Source: Maridesulfovibrio sp.
Lineage (GTDB): Bacteria; Desulfobacterota; Desulfovibrionia; Desulfovibrionales; Desulfovibrionaceae
Length of the DNA: 64,000 bases
Direction of reading: 5' to 3'
Assembly (NCBI RefSeq): GCF_963678865.1
Contig: NZ_OY787459.1
Location: 772,501-836,500 of the forward strand
Under the pieces are notes generated by a model. It saw nothing but the letters and a program-made list of their open reading frames with translations, was not told where the DNA came from and did no database searches. Position numbers and translations under genes: made by a program. Within the stretch, counting starts at the first letter, position 1. The number at the start of each line of letters is the position of its first letter. Of this stretch, positions 9,011 through 18,097 are shown in pieces.

Positions 9011-10213
9011 ATGAACAAACACGATACACTTGTAGCCGCCGAACAAAAATCCATCTGCAACACTTACGGCAGATACCCCGTTAATGTAAACAAAGCCAAA
9101 GGCTCCAGAATATGGGATCTTGACGGCAAAGAATACATCGACCTTCTCTCCGGCATTTCCGTGGTCAACATCGGCCACTGCCGCGACGACCTCGCCGATG
9201 TAATGGCTGAGCAGGCCCGCAAGCTGGTACAGGTCAGCAACCTTTTTTATCAGGAAGAACAGGTTGAACTGGCGGAAAAGCTTCTCGGCACATGCGGTGC
9301 GGACAGAGTTTTCTTTGCCAACTCCGGTGCCGAAGCCAATGAGGCTGCCATCAAGCTGGCAAGACGTTACATGCGCACTGTAAAAGAAAGGGATGCTTAC
9401 GAAATAATCACCCTTGAAGGATCTTTTCATGGCCGGACGCTCGCAACCCTGACCGCAACCGGACAGACAGGCCCCATTAAAGACGGATTCTCCCCCCTGC
9501 CGGAAGGCTTCAAGTATGTTCCTGCCGGAGATGTGGAAAAACTTAAGTCCGCCATCACAGACAAAACTGCAGCGGTCATGCTTGAGATGGTGCAGGGCGA
9601 AGGCGGCATCAAGCCTTTGCCGGAAGATTACGTTAAAGCAGTAACCGAACTTGTAAAAGAAAACGACATCCTGCTTATTGTGGATGAAGTTCAGTCCGGC
9701 CTGTGCAGAACCGGAAAATGGTGGGCACACCAGCACTATGGAGTAACGCCGCACATTTTCACCTCCGCCAAGGCTCTTGCCAACGGTCTGCCCATGGGAG
9801 CCATGCTGGCAACCGAAGAAGTTGCCAAAGGCTTCACCCCCGGCAGCCATGCCACCACCTTCGGCGGCGGTGCGCTTGTTTCAAAAGTTGCATCCAAAGT
9901 CATCGACATCATGACCGAGGATAAACTGGATCAACGCGCAGCCGAACTTGGTGATTTCTTCAAAACTGAAGCTGGAAAACTGCAGGATAAATTCCCCGGC
10001 AAAATCAAGTCCGTGCGCGGACTCGGCCTGATGCTCGGCGTGGAGCTCAATTTTGACGGCAGCGAGATTTTCGCAGCGTTGCGCGACAAGGGATTCATAC
10101 TCAACCTGACCAAAGGAACAATTTTAAGATTGCTCCCCGCTCTCACTATTGAAAAGGAAGACCTCGTTGCCTTCCTGAATGCTCTGGAAGAGTTGCTGGC
10201 TGATCAGGCATAG
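9011..10213 (+). CDS. argD: Acetylornithine/succinyldiaminopimelate aminotransferase
   Basis: A 400-residue class III PLP aminotransferase of arginine (and possibly lysine) synthesis. FFANSGAEANEAAIKLARR, EGSFHGRTLATLTATG, LIVDEVQSGLCRTGKWW and the Schiff-base lysine in TSAKALANGLPMGA are all present. Length and motifs fit ArgD better than ornithine or GABA aminotransferases, but class III substrate specificity cannot be fixed from sequence alone. It follows dut; a small open frame and a strong terminator follow. Confidence 0.9.
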   Translation: MNKHDTLVAAEQKSICNTYGRYPVNVNKAKGSRIWDLDGKEYIDLLSGISVVNIGHCRDDLADVMAEQARKLVQVSNLFYQEEQVELAEKLLGTCGADRVFFANSGAEANEAAIKLARRYMRTVKERDAYEIITLEGSFHGRTLATLTATGQTGPIKDGFSPLPEGFKYVPAGDVEKLKSAITDKTAAVMLEMVQGEGGIKPLPEDYVKAVTELVKENDILLIVDEVQSGLCRTGKWWAHQHYGVTPHIFTSAKALANGLPMGAMLATEEVAKGFTPGSHATTFGGGALVSKVASKVIDIMTEDKLDQRAAELGDFFKTEAGKLQDKFPGKIKSVRGLGLMLGVELNFDGSEIFAALRDKGFILNLTKGTILRLLPALTIEKEDLVAFLNALEELLADQA

Positions 10214-10249
10214 CTTGACCAATGAGGAATGAGGGATTAACTTTAGATT

Positions 10250-10459
10250 ATGACTGAAGTTGCACTTGCCGCCTCTATAGATAGCGGTGTCCGGGATACC
10301 GCTCTTGAGCCTAGGCTGCCCACGGAAAAACCCGATGTGCTGCCAGACGCGATTGATGCGCCCACCATGCACCAGCATGAGGCGGAACAGCAAAGAGTTA
10401 CGGATCAGGCAATACACAGCCTGACGGGCAAGGGAAATCTCATTGACCGCATTGTTTAG
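10250..10459 (+). CDS. Small hypothetical protein between argD and its terminator
   Basis: A 69-residue frame in the 398-nt gap between argD and prmA, rich in Asp, Glu, Ala and Pro and ending in a GKGNLIDRIV tail. Support is limited: it lies on the argD strand, ends 43 nt before a perfect terminator, and its composition is protein-like. Against it, the nearest GAGG-like site is more than 10 nt from the ATG. I do not recognise a family. Confidence 0.4.
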   Translation: MTEVALAASIDSGVRDTALEPRLPTEKPDVLPDAIDAPTMHQHEAEQQRVTDQAIHSLTGKGNLIDRIV

Positions 10460-10502
10460 ACAGCCACGGCCCTGCTTTACGGGGATTAAATAAATAAACC
10501 TG

Positions 10503-10540
10503 AAATGCTCAGATACTCGGTAGAGTATCTGAGCATTTTC
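10503..10540 (+). terminator. Intrinsic terminator after argD
   Basis: A perfect 16-bp stem (arms 10503-10518 and 10523-10538, core GCTCAGATACTC) with a GGTA loop, ending in ATTTTC. It closes the dut-argD unit; prmA starts 72 nt later. Confidence 0.8.
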
Positions 10541-10611
10541 ATGTACTGCTATTTCAAAAACAATAAACAAGAATCAAACAATCAAAATTGATCAAAATAT
10601 AAGGAACACAA

Positions 10612-11472
10612 ATGTCCAAACTGCTCAGAATCCAGTTTACCCTTTCCGAACTCGAGAGCGATGAATGTCAGGTTTACCTCGGCACACGCGTAGCCCATGG
10701 CTGGGAAGAAAAGCCGCTTGATGACGATTCAATCTTCTACACCATCCATCTGGAAGACCATCCTCTCGGCATGGAAATCGTGGAAGAGATCAAATCCAGC
10801 TGGCCACATGCCGGATGCGTGGCCGAAGAAATAGAAGACGAAAACTGGGGCCTTGCATGGAAAGATTATTTCGAACCCGTAACCTGCGGAAAATTTGAAA
10901 TCCTGCCCCCGTGGTTGCTGGAAAAAAAGACCGCTGGCAAAGAACACATTATCATCGAACCTAAAATGGCTTTCGGCACAGGCAGCCATCCCACCACCGC
11001 CCTCTGTCTTGAATTGATCAGCAGGCTTGCCGATGAAGGTAAACTCAATGCGGACATGGACTTTTTCGATCTCGGTACCGGCTCCGCAATCCTCGCCATT
11101 GCCCTTGCCAAGCTTGGACTCAAAGGTGTCGGTGTAGACATCGACCCGCAGTCCATTGTCTGTGCACAGGAGAATCTCAACAATAACAATGTCGAAGGCA
11201 TCATCCTTTCCGTCGGCAGCGCTGATTCCATTGACCCGACTTTAAAATACGAACTGGTCGTTGCAAACATCCTTTCCGGCCCGCTCATCGAACTCTGCCC
11301 GGAAGTGACCGCACGCTTGAAGGAAAATTCCATCCTCATACTGTCCGGCATCCTCGTGGAACAGGCCGAAAAAGTAGCTGCGGAGTACATCAAAGCAGGA
11401 CTGCCAGCCCCGGAAATCTTCACCATGGGCGAATGGGCAGGTCTCCTCTGGCGCGACGTTAGTGCGGATTAA
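10612..11472 (+). CDS. prmA: Ribosomal protein L11 methyltransferase
   Basis: It trimethylates ribosomal protein L11 with S-adenosylmethionine. The 286-residue length fits PrmA. The C-terminal class I methyltransferase domain shows MAFGTGSHPTTALCL, DLGTGSAILAIALAKLG (SAM motif I), GVDIDPQSI and LVVANILSGPLIEL, the NILxxPL catalytic-loop version diagnostic of PrmA. The N-terminal substrate domain is acidic. AAGGAA precedes the ATG by about 7 nt. A DNA glycosylase gene follows almost directly. Confidence 0.93.
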   Translation: MSKLLRIQFTLSELESDECQVYLGTRVAHGWEEKPLDDDSIFYTIHLEDHPLGMEIVEEIKSSWPHAGCVAEEIEDENWGLAWKDYFEPVTCGKFEILPPWLLEKKTAGKEHIIIEPKMAFGTGSHPTTALCLELISRLADEGKLNADMDFFDLGTGSAILAIALAKLGLKGVGVDIDPQSIVCAQENLNNNNVEGIILSVGSADSIDPTLKYELVVANILSGPLIELCPEVTARLKENSILILSGILVEQAEKVAAEYIKAGLPAPEIFTMGEWAGLLWRDVSAD

Positions 11473-11495
11473 TTTGAATGCCTCCGGCGGCAGAC

Positions 11496-12149
11496 ATGAA
11501 TAGAGAAGACCTATTACTAAAATATTACGAAGCCCTTTCAGAAAGACTGGGGCCTTCCCATTGGTGGCCGGGTAAAAGTCCTTTCGAAATTGCCGTGGGT
11601 GCAATACTGGTCCAGAATACCAACTGGGTAAATGTAGAAAAAGCCATTGATAACCTAAGGGCTAATGACGGATTGACTCCGAAAGGTTTGCGTAAATTCT
11701 CCACGGAAGAGTTGCAGGAACTTATCAGACCTTCCGGTTTCTTTCGGATGAAGGCAATAAGGCTCAATAAATTCCTTGATTTCCTTGACGAAAATTCTGC
11801 AAAGTGTATCACGGACCTGGCGGAAGCAGATACATTTGAACTCCGGGAAAAACTGTTGGCAGTCAAAGGAATCGGCCCGGAAACGGCGGACTCTATTTTG
11901 CTTTATGCACTTGATAAACCCGTATTTGTAGTCGATGCCTATACGCGCAGGATTTTCAACCGCCACATGCTGGTTCATGAAGACATCGATTACCATGAAT
12001 TACAGGAATATTTCATGGACGTTCTTGATCCTGACATAAACTTGTACAATGAATATCATGCGTTGATTGTGCGGACGGCTAAAGAATGGTGTAAAAAATC
12101 AAACCCTGACTGCGCTAACTGCCCGCTGGGTAAATTTCTGGAAAATTGA
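11496..12149 (+). CDS. Endonuclease III-like HhH-GPD DNA glycosylase (MagIII-like)
   Basis: A helix-hairpin-helix glycosylase of base excision repair, about 217 residues from ATG 11496 (an in-frame ATG at 11478 is also possible). The hairpin is VKGIGPETADSIL and the catalytic Asp lies in VVDAYTRRIF. The lysine that makes Nth a bifunctional lyase is Glu here (GPETA), and SPFEIAVGAILVQNTNWVNV resembles 3-methyladenine glycosylase III. The C-terminal cluster is C-x6-C-x2-C and the fourth Cys is absent, so the Fe-S cluster may be missing or altered. It sits 24 nt after prmA. Confidence 0.82.
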   Translation: MNREDLLLKYYEALSERLGPSHWWPGKSPFEIAVGAILVQNTNWVNVEKAIDNLRANDGLTPKGLRKFSTEELQELIRPSGFFRMKAIRLNKFLDFLDENSAKCITDLAEADTFELREKLLAVKGIGPETADSILLYALDKPVFVVDAYTRRIFNRHMLVHEDIDYHELQEYFMDVLDPDINLYNEYHALIVRTAKEWCKKSNPDCANCPLGKFLEN

Positions 12150-12158
12150 TTTCAGCCT

Positions 12159-13283
12159 ATGTCCCGAATGTGCTCTAAAACTTATCTGCTCACTATGGCT
12201 TTCGCAGTGCTGATGCTTTGCGGTGTTAATGCAGCTTGGGCTGATTCCACGGTGGAGCGTCTGAAAGATGAGATTCAGGATACCAGACAGACTGTTAAGC
12301 AACAGAAGCAGGAACTGCTTAAGCTGACCCGGGAAGAACGGTCCATGTTCGGGGAACTGGCCTCCATTGAAGACCGCATAACCAGTGTTGAACGGGATTT
12401 ATTCCGGCAGGAAGATGACCTCTCTGGCATTATGGAAGATGAACAGGCCGCTAAAGCGGACCAACGTGTTCTTGAAGCTGAACTGGCAGAAATTGTTGAT
12501 AAACTGAAAGATATGCTGTCCAGACTCTGGCCGGTTCATTCCCGCAAACTTGAAAACAGGTTCGGCTCTCTTGATGACTGGGCAAAAGCTGACCGCAATT
12601 TCGTATGGCTCGCCTCGCTTTACAAAGAGACCAGAGTCGAACTGGATAAAGCGCAAAAAAAAGCTGACGAAATCACCGCCAACCTCGGAACTCAAAAAGA
12701 TTTACGTATGAAGGCGGAGTCCAAACTCGCTGAAATCAACAGCACAAAGGATAGCCTGCTGGAGGACAAATTGAGCCTTCTGGCCGGGATCAAATCCATC
12801 CGCGCACTGAAAATCAACAGAGAACAGGAACTGAAAGGTCTTCTTGAAACAATCAATAAACTGAATTACAGACTGAAAAGCCTGACCAGCAAAAAAATTG
12901 CCAATTTTAAAGGGTCCTTACCTCGCCCATGCGAAGGGGACACCAAAGTCCGGTTCAAACCTTCCGCCAAACCGCCAGTGCGGGGGATCGGAATACAGAC
13001 AACCGGAAATGTCGATGTAAAATCAATCTTCTGGGGCAAGGTCGTGCATAACGATACCCTCAGGGGATTCGGGCGGGTTGTGATTATTTATCACGGCTAC
13101 AACTACTACTCCCTTTACGCTTATCTGGCCGAAAGTTTCGTAAAAACCGGTCAGGAGGTAGAAAAGGATGAAATTATCGGTAAAACAGGGTATTACCCTA
13201 ACTTGAAAGAAACGGGTCTCTATTTTGAATTACGTTTTCATCAGAATCCCGTTAACCCTCAAAAATGGCTTGCCCGAAATTAA
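12159..13283 (+). CDS. EnvC-like murein hydrolase activator (degenerate LytM domain)
   Basis: A periplasmic cell-division factor: a signal peptide (residues 1-28, ending AWA), a long charged coiled coil (about 30-240), then an M23/LytM-type domain (about 275-374). The metal ligands of active M23 peptidases are not seen: the usual YAH is YAY (SLYAYL) and LHFE is LYFE, and the first H...D pair is missing. This matches EnvC, which activates amidases rather than cutting peptidoglycan. It lies 9 nt after the glycosylase gene and before ctpA, a common pairing in proteobacteria. Confidence 0.85.
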   Translation: MSRMCSKTYLLTMAFAVLMLCGVNAAWADSTVERLKDEIQDTRQTVKQQKQELLKLTREERSMFGELASIEDRITSVERDLFRQEDDLSGIMEDEQAAKADQRVLEAELAEIVDKLKDMLSRLWPVHSRKLENRFGSLDDWAKADRNFVWLASLYKETRVELDKAQKKADEITANLGTQKDLRMKAESKLAEINSTKDSLLEDKLSLLAGIKSIRALKINREQELKGLLETINKLNYRLKSLTSKKIANFKGSLPRPCEGDTKVRFKPSAKPPVRGIGIQTTGNVDVKSIFWGKVVHNDTLRGFGRVVIIYHGYNYYSLYAYLAESFVKTGQEVEKDEIIGKTGYYPNLKETGLYFELRFHQNPVNPQKWLARN

Positions 13284-13332
13284 TGTATAATTACTTGAGC
13301 AAGATACAGCACTCACCACGCTGGAGGAACAC

Positions 13333-14610
13333 ATGAGAAAAACATTGTGGATGATAGCGATCGTCTCCCTTTTCGCAATCTCCGTTGCACCGGAAACCAC
13401 ACAAGCCGTTAATGAAGATCGCTTTGAACCCCTACGGAGATTTTCGCAGGTTCTTGATCTGGTTGAACACAATTACGTTAAAGACATCTCCCGCAAAGAA
13501 CTTGTTGATGACGCTGTAAAGGGCATGCTCGAGCAGCTTGACCCGCACTCTACTTTTCTTTCCACTGATGATTTCAAGGAAATGCAGGAATCAACCAGCG
13601 GAGAATTCAGCGGTATCGGTATTGAAATCAGCATGGAAAAGGGACGGTTGACCGTAATTTCCCCCATTGAGGACACCCCGGCCTACAAAGCAGGTCTTAA
13701 GGCCGGCGACATCATCCTTGAAATCAACGGTGAATCCACCCAGTCCATTTCGCTTATGGAAGCTGTCGGTAAAATCAGGGGCAAACGCGGTACGGATGTA
13801 ATCCTGACCATCCTGCACAAAGATGCCAACAAGCCTGAAAAGGTAACAATTACCCGTGATACCATCCCCATCATCAGTGCAAAAAGTCAGGAACTGGAAG
13901 ACGGAATTCTTTACCTGCGACTGACAAGATTTAACGAAAACACAACTCGTGAAATGCATAAGGCCCTGCGCGAATACAAGAAGAAGCACACTCTCAAAGG
14001 AGTGGTTCTCGACCTGCGCAACAACCCCGGAGGACTGCTGACACAGGCCGTATCTGTAGCAGACACCTTCCTCAACGACGGACTGATCGTCTACATTGAA
14101 GGCCGCAGCAAAGCCAGCCGCAAGGATTTCATGGCTGCCGAGCAGGCCACAGACGTAAACGTACCCATCGTAACCTTGATCAACGCAGGCTCTGCATCCG
14201 CTTCCGAAATCGTAGCCGGAGCACTCAAAGATCATGACCGGGCACTGTTGCTCGGGGAACGCACCTTCGGTAAAGGCTCTGTACAAACCATCATTCCCAT
14301 GGCTGACGGTTCCGGCATCAAGCTGACCACCGCCCTGTACTATACCCCAAGCGGCCGTTCAATTCAGGCTGAAGGAATTGATCCGGATATTGTGTATCCC
14401 TTTGTCCCACCGGTTGAGGATAAAGATAATGACGACCGTTTCATCCTGCGCGAAAAAGACCTTAGCCGTCACCTTGAAAATAACGGCAAGGACAAGAAAA
14501 AGAATAATACCAGAGATGACAAAGCCAAAAAAATGCTTGATAGAGATAACCAGCTCAGACTGGCCCTGCAGATGGTAAAACAGCTTCCGCGCCTGAAAGA
14601 AATCAAGTAA
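13333..14610 (+). CDS. ctpA: Carboxy-terminal processing protease (S41 family)
   Basis: A 425-residue periplasmic serine protease with a signal peptide (to about residue 24), a PDZ domain (about 85-165, GIGIEIS...AGLKAGDIILEINGE) and an S41 catalytic domain. The nucleophile Ser is in INAGSASASEIVAG and the general base Lys in GERTFGKGSVQT. The C-terminal tail is Lys/Asp-rich. It follows the EnvC-like gene by 49 nt with a TGGAGG site before the ATG, and probably works in peptidoglycan enzyme turnover. Confidence 0.93.
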   Translation: MRKTLWMIAIVSLFAISVAPETTQAVNEDRFEPLRRFSQVLDLVEHNYVKDISRKELVDDAVKGMLEQLDPHSTFLSTDDFKEMQESTSGEFSGIGIEISMEKGRLTVISPIEDTPAYKAGLKAGDIILEINGESTQSISLMEAVGKIRGKRGTDVILTILHKDANKPEKVTITRDTIPIISAKSQELEDGILYLRLTRFNENTTREMHKALREYKKKHTLKGVVLDLRNNPGGLLTQAVSVADTFLNDGLIVYIEGRSKASRKDFMAAEQATDVNVPIVTLINAGSASASEIVAGALKDHDRALLLGERTFGKGSVQTIIPMADGSGIKLTTALYYTPSGRSIQAEGIDPDIVYPFVPPVEDKDNDDRFILREKDLSRHLENNGKDKKKNNTRDDKAKKMLDRDNQLRLALQMVKQLPRLKEIK

Positions 14611-14627
14611 TATCAAGGTCTAGCAAA

Positions 14628-15884
14628 GTGGATCAGAACAATCCCGAACACAATGAACAACCCGAAATCCCGGCAACAAAGCCGGGATTTCGGGCTTACC
14701 TTTCCAAGCCTGCAGCCATTGTCTCCCTGACTGTTGCGGCTGCCGCAAGTATCTGCCTGATAATTGCCCTGCTAATTTCAGATTCTCCGGAAAGCAATGC
14801 ATCTTTACAGATTGCTGAAAACGAACAACCGGTTTCCGTTTCTACGCAACTTTATGAAGAACCCATGGAAGGAGATCTTGACGATCTGGTTAAGCAGATT
14901 GACCTGAGTCTGATCAATACCCTTAAGAAATCCAAAATTTCCATGAGCGAACTGCGACTGGAAGATGTCTCCCTAAAAAAACATCAGGGACGGGATTACC
15001 ATTTCCAACAGCTCAGCTTTCCTGTTTCAGGTAATAAAGAGAACTTTGTCACTGAGATACAGAAAGGTCTTGATGCCACTCAGCTCAACGCCAGCCTGCA
15101 TGAGGTCGCTGCAGACAGCTGGCTGATCAGCATCAACGGCGTACCGACCCATAAGTTTTCAATCTTCACTCCGAAGCCGATGAAACTTGAACCTGCTCCG
15201 GTTAAACTTGATCCCAATGCCCCTAAAATGGCTATAGTCATTGATGACATGGGCGAGGATCTGGAACTGGCCAAAGGACTGGCTGCGTTAGATGCAAAAA
15301 TAACCTTTTCCATCTGGCCCAACAGTTCACATGTTAAAAAGACCGTTGCCATTGCCCGGAAAAGCGGAAATGAAATTATGGTCCACCTGCCCATGGAACC
15401 CAAGGGCTACCCCAAGGTTAATCCCGGTAAAGATGCTCTTCTGATACAAATGAACGCCGATTCAATCAGCAGGATAACCCTTGCCGCAATCGCAAAAGTG
15501 CCCGGAGCAACAGGATTAAACAATCACATGGGTTCCCGCTTTACCGAATTTAAAACCGGCATGAGCGTAGTCATGACCCAATTGCACAAGAAACATCTCT
15601 TCTTTCTTGACAGCCGGACCACTCCTGAAAGCGCCGGCCGCAAAGCAGCATCCAAAGCTGGTGTAACCTTTTATGAACGCAATATTTTTCTTGATAACGT
15701 AAAAAATGTCGGTGCCATTAAATACCAGCTTTCAAAAGCCGCTAAAATCGCCCGCAAACGAGGACAAGCAATTGCAATAGGACATCCGAATCGAGAGACA
15801 CTCAAAGCCATCCGCCAATGGGTTGCCGAGAACAAGGGCAAAATAAGAATTGTTCCCGTAAGTTCGTTGCGCCCCAACAGCTAA
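14628..15884 (+). CDS. Divergent polysaccharide deacetylase (YibQ-like)
   Basis: A 418-residue protein starting with GTG (AAGG 10 nt upstream). One transmembrane anchor (about residues 30-50) is followed by a low-conservation linker and a YibQ/DUF610 NodB-fold domain from about residue 195: MAIVIDDMGEDLELA, TFSIWPNS, IMVHLPMEPKGYP, NNHMGSRFTE and GQAIAIGHPN. This gene commonly accompanies envC and ctpA. Enzymatic activity is unproven for the family. It is the last gene of the run before the ABC transporter. Confidence 0.85.
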   Translation: MDQNNPEHNEQPEIPATKPGFRAYLSKPAAIVSLTVAAAASICLIIALLISDSPESNASLQIAENEQPVSVSTQLYEEPMEGDLDDLVKQIDLSLINTLKKSKISMSELRLEDVSLKKHQGRDYHFQQLSFPVSGNKENFVTEIQKGLDATQLNASLHEVAADSWLISINGVPTHKFSIFTPKPMKLEPAPVKLDPNAPKMAIVIDDMGEDLELAKGLAALDAKITFSIWPNSSHVKKTVAIARKSGNEIMVHLPMEPKGYPKVNPGKDALLIQMNADSISRITLAAIAKVPGATGLNNHMGSRFTEFKTGMSVVMTQLHKKHLFFLDSRTTPESAGRKAASKAGVTFYERNIFLDNVKNVGAIKYQLSKAAKIARKRGQAIAIGHPNRETLKAIRQWVAENKGKIRIVPVSSLRPNS

Positions 15885-15978
15885 TGAACCGCCGCAGGTA
15901 TGTCGCTGAATAGAGACAAATACGTTATTTAAATCTGCGGCAAAATCTATAATCGTAAAAAATATTTTTGTTCCTGTC

Positions 15979-16000
15979 TTGACTTAAAAGTCATTTTAAG
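15979..16000 (+). promoter_or_regulatory. -35-like box with overlapping inverted repeat upstream of ABC importer
   Basis: TTGACT (15979-15984) overlaps the inverted repeat CTTAAAA-GTCA-TTTTAAG (15983-16000), about 50 nt before the binding-protein gene. It could be a promoter with an operator. A convincing -10 is not visible. Confidence 0.35.
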
Positions 16001-16049
16001 GGCAAATTCAATTTAATAAATAATTACTTTAAGAAAGGGTTGTATCAGG

Positions 16050-17000
16050 ATGAAAAAAATCCTCCTATTTCTCGTACTGCTGTTCATGGTTACGGTCCCC
16101 GTAATCCATTCAGCCCAGACTTACACAGTCTCTATTTCACAAATTGTTGAACATCCCTCCCTTGATGCCATGCGGGACGGTTTCAAAGACCGTCTCAAAG
16201 AAGCCGGATTCGATGTTATTTACAATGAGCACATAGCTCAGGGAAATCAGGCGACCAATATCCAGATTGCCAACCAGATAAAAGGCGAAAATCCCGATCT
16301 GGTGCTGACAATCACCACTCCGTCCTCACAAGCCGTAGCCCAGAAGATCAAGGACATTCCCATATTATTCACCGGCGTAACCGATCCCGTGGCAGCCGGA
16401 CTTGTGAAAAGTCTCATGCAGCCGGGCAAAAACATTTCCGGTATGACAGACATGAGCCCGGTTCTCCGTCAGGTTGAGCTGATCAAGGAATTCATGCCCG
16501 AGGTTAAAACAATCGGTACTATTTACAACGCCGGAGAAGCCAATTCCATTGTGTTGACCAATCTGCTTAAAGAAATCTGTAAAGATTTCGGCATTAAGGT
16601 TGAGGAAGCCTCCATTGCAAACTCCAGCGGTGTTTATCAGGCCGCCAAGAGCCTCGTAGGTAAATGTGAAGCTATCTATATCCCGCTGGACAACACTGTT
16701 GTTTCCGGGCTGGAAGCAGCCATCAAAGTCTGCCGCCAGAACAAGCTGCCCATTTTTTCGGCAGACACCGATTCCGTGAAACGTGGAACCGTGGCCGCAC
16801 TGGCTGTCGACTATTACCGCATGGGGTTGCAGACCGCTGACATGGCAGCCCGCATTCTCGGGGGTAAAGCCAAAACAGCAGACATGCCTGTTGAAACTCT
16901 TCAGAACCTGCGCCTTTTTGTAAACGAAAAGGCAGCAGCCCAAATGGGTGTAAAAATCCCCAGACAAGTCATGGAACGGGCAGATAAGATCATTAAGTAA
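16050..17000 (+). CDS. ABC importer periplasmic binding protein (PF04392-type)
   Basis: A 316-residue solute-binding protein with a Sec signal peptide (residues 1-21, ending HSA). It matches the family with the opening VSISQIVEHPSLDAMRDGF and PILFTGVTDPVAAGLV, often linked to aromatic amino acid uptake (TrpX-like). The permease and ATPase genes follow, separated by a strong terminator at 17029-17056, so the binding protein is probably made in excess. The substrate cannot be read from the sequence. Confidence 0.85.
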   Translation: MKKILLFLVLLFMVTVPVIHSAQTYTVSISQIVEHPSLDAMRDGFKDRLKEAGFDVIYNEHIAQGNQATNIQIANQIKGENPDLVLTITTPSSQAVAQKIKDIPILFTGVTDPVAAGLVKSLMQPGKNISGMTDMSPVLRQVELIKEFMPEVKTIGTIYNAGEANSIVLTNLLKEICKDFGIKVEEASIANSSGVYQAAKSLVGKCEAIYIPLDNTVVSGLEAAIKVCRQNKLPIFSADTDSVKRGTVAALAVDYYRMGLQTADMAARILGGKAKTADMPVETLQNLRLFVNEKAAAQMGVKIPRQVMERADKIIK

Positions 17001-17028
17001 ATATTTGCAAATCTTCCATATAAGAGTT

Positions 17029-17058
17029 AAAGGCGCAGTACATACTGCGCCTTTTTCT
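17029..17058 (+). terminator. Intrinsic terminator/attenuator inside the ABC importer operon
   Basis: A 12-bp perfect stem, AAAGGCGCAGTA (17029-17040) with TACTGCGCCTTT (17043-17054), followed by TTCTTTT. It lies just after the binding-protein gene. Confidence 0.8.
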
Positions 17059-17060
17059 TT

Positions 17061-17140
17061 TGCCTTCGGCGGCCCTGCCGGTGGCCTTAAACCCTTTTTG
17101 TAAAAAAGGTTTAAGAATCCCAAAAACTTTTATTAGTTTT
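17061..17140 (+). repeat. Dispersed intergenic repeat, copy 2
   Basis: CCTTCGGCGGCC box at 17063, hairpin CTTAAACC/GGTTTAAG (17086-17115), then GAATCCCAAAAACTTTT. It sits between the terminator of the binding-protein gene and the permease start, making a second hairpin in the gap. Confidence 0.6.
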
Positions 17141-17194
17141 CAACTGTTATACCTTTTAAATATCTCGCTATTTAAAAGAATTGGTTTTATATTT

Positions 17195-18097
17195 ATGATT
17201 AGTCTTTATGCTTTCATGGGGGCCATTGAACAAGGTTCTGCCTTTGGTTTGATGGTTTTAGGTGTATATCTCACGTTCCGGGTACTCGACTTTCCCGACC
17301 TCACGGTGGACGGAAGCCTGCCCTTAGGAGCTGCGGTCTCGGCAGTGGCAATCAGCAACGGCTATCACCCACTCATAGGAATGGCGATGGCTCTAGCAGC
17401 AGGGTTTATTGCCGGAGCGGTTACCGGAATCCTGAACACCAAATTCAAGATACTGCACCTGCTGGCCTCAATCCTGACCATGATTTCCCTTTACTCCATA
17501 AATATCCGCATCATGGGCAGGCCGAACATGACCCTGCTCGGAGAAGACACCCTCATTGACCAGTTCATTGAATTGAGCGGACTTGCACCCCACTATTCCA
17601 CCCCTATACTTTTCGCGCTTATTTCCGGGGTGGCTCTGCTGACCCTGATCTGGTTTTTGAAAACATCCTTCGGGCTGGCAATGCTCGCCACTGGAGATAA
17701 CCCAAAAATGATCACCAGCCTTGGCGTTAACCGGGATATGATGATCATATTCGGAGTAGGTCTCTCAAACGGCATGGTGGCGCTTTCCGGCGCTCTGGTA
17801 GCCCAGAACCAGGGAGCCGCAGATGTGAACATGGGTATCGGAACCATTATTGCCGGACTGGCTTCGGTCATCATCGGGGAAACTCTTTTCGGCAAACCCA
17901 ACGTAACACGGGCCATGCTTTCCGCCCTGCTGGGATCTGTGGTATACCGCATCGCCATAGCACTGGCACTGGGGGTTCGTTTCGGTGATTTTGCCTTCAC
18001 TCCCAGCGACCTGAACCTTGTCACCGCCGCACTGGTGGTTGTGGCACTGGTCTCCCCGCAAATTAAGTCAGGACTGCTCAAAAGGAGGGCTGCATAA
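17195..18097 (+). CDS. ABC importer permease (TrpY-like)
   Basis: A 300-residue inner-membrane permease of the branched-chain-type superfamily. It is hydrophobic throughout, with about eight membrane segments, and carries the family opening LTFRVLDFPDLTVDGSLPLGAAV and GLSNGMVALSGALVAQNQG. The frame is open to 17060, but the upstream part is repeat sequence, so I use ATG 17195; ATG 17216 is an alternative. Its stop overlaps the ATPase start by one base (TAATG), giving tight coupling. Confidence 0.88.
   Translation: MISLYAFMGAIEQGSAFGLMVLGVYLTFRVLDFPDLTVDGSLPLGAAVSAVAISNGYHPLIGMAMALAAGFIAGAVTGILNTKFKILHLLASILTMISLYSINIRIMGRPNMTLLGEDTLIDQFIELSGLAPHYSTPILFALISGVALLTLIWFLKTSFGLAMLATGDNPKMITSLGVNRDMMIIFGVGLSNGMVALSGALVAQNQGAADVNMGIGTIIAGLASVIIGETLFGKPNVTRAMLSALLGSVVYRIAIALALGVRFGDFAFTPSDLNLVTAALVVVALVSPQIKSGLLKRRAA

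Noticed and set aside
10124..10570. A 148-codon minus-strand frame over the end of argD
   Set aside because: It overlaps argD and reads through the terminator stem; composition is not protein-like.
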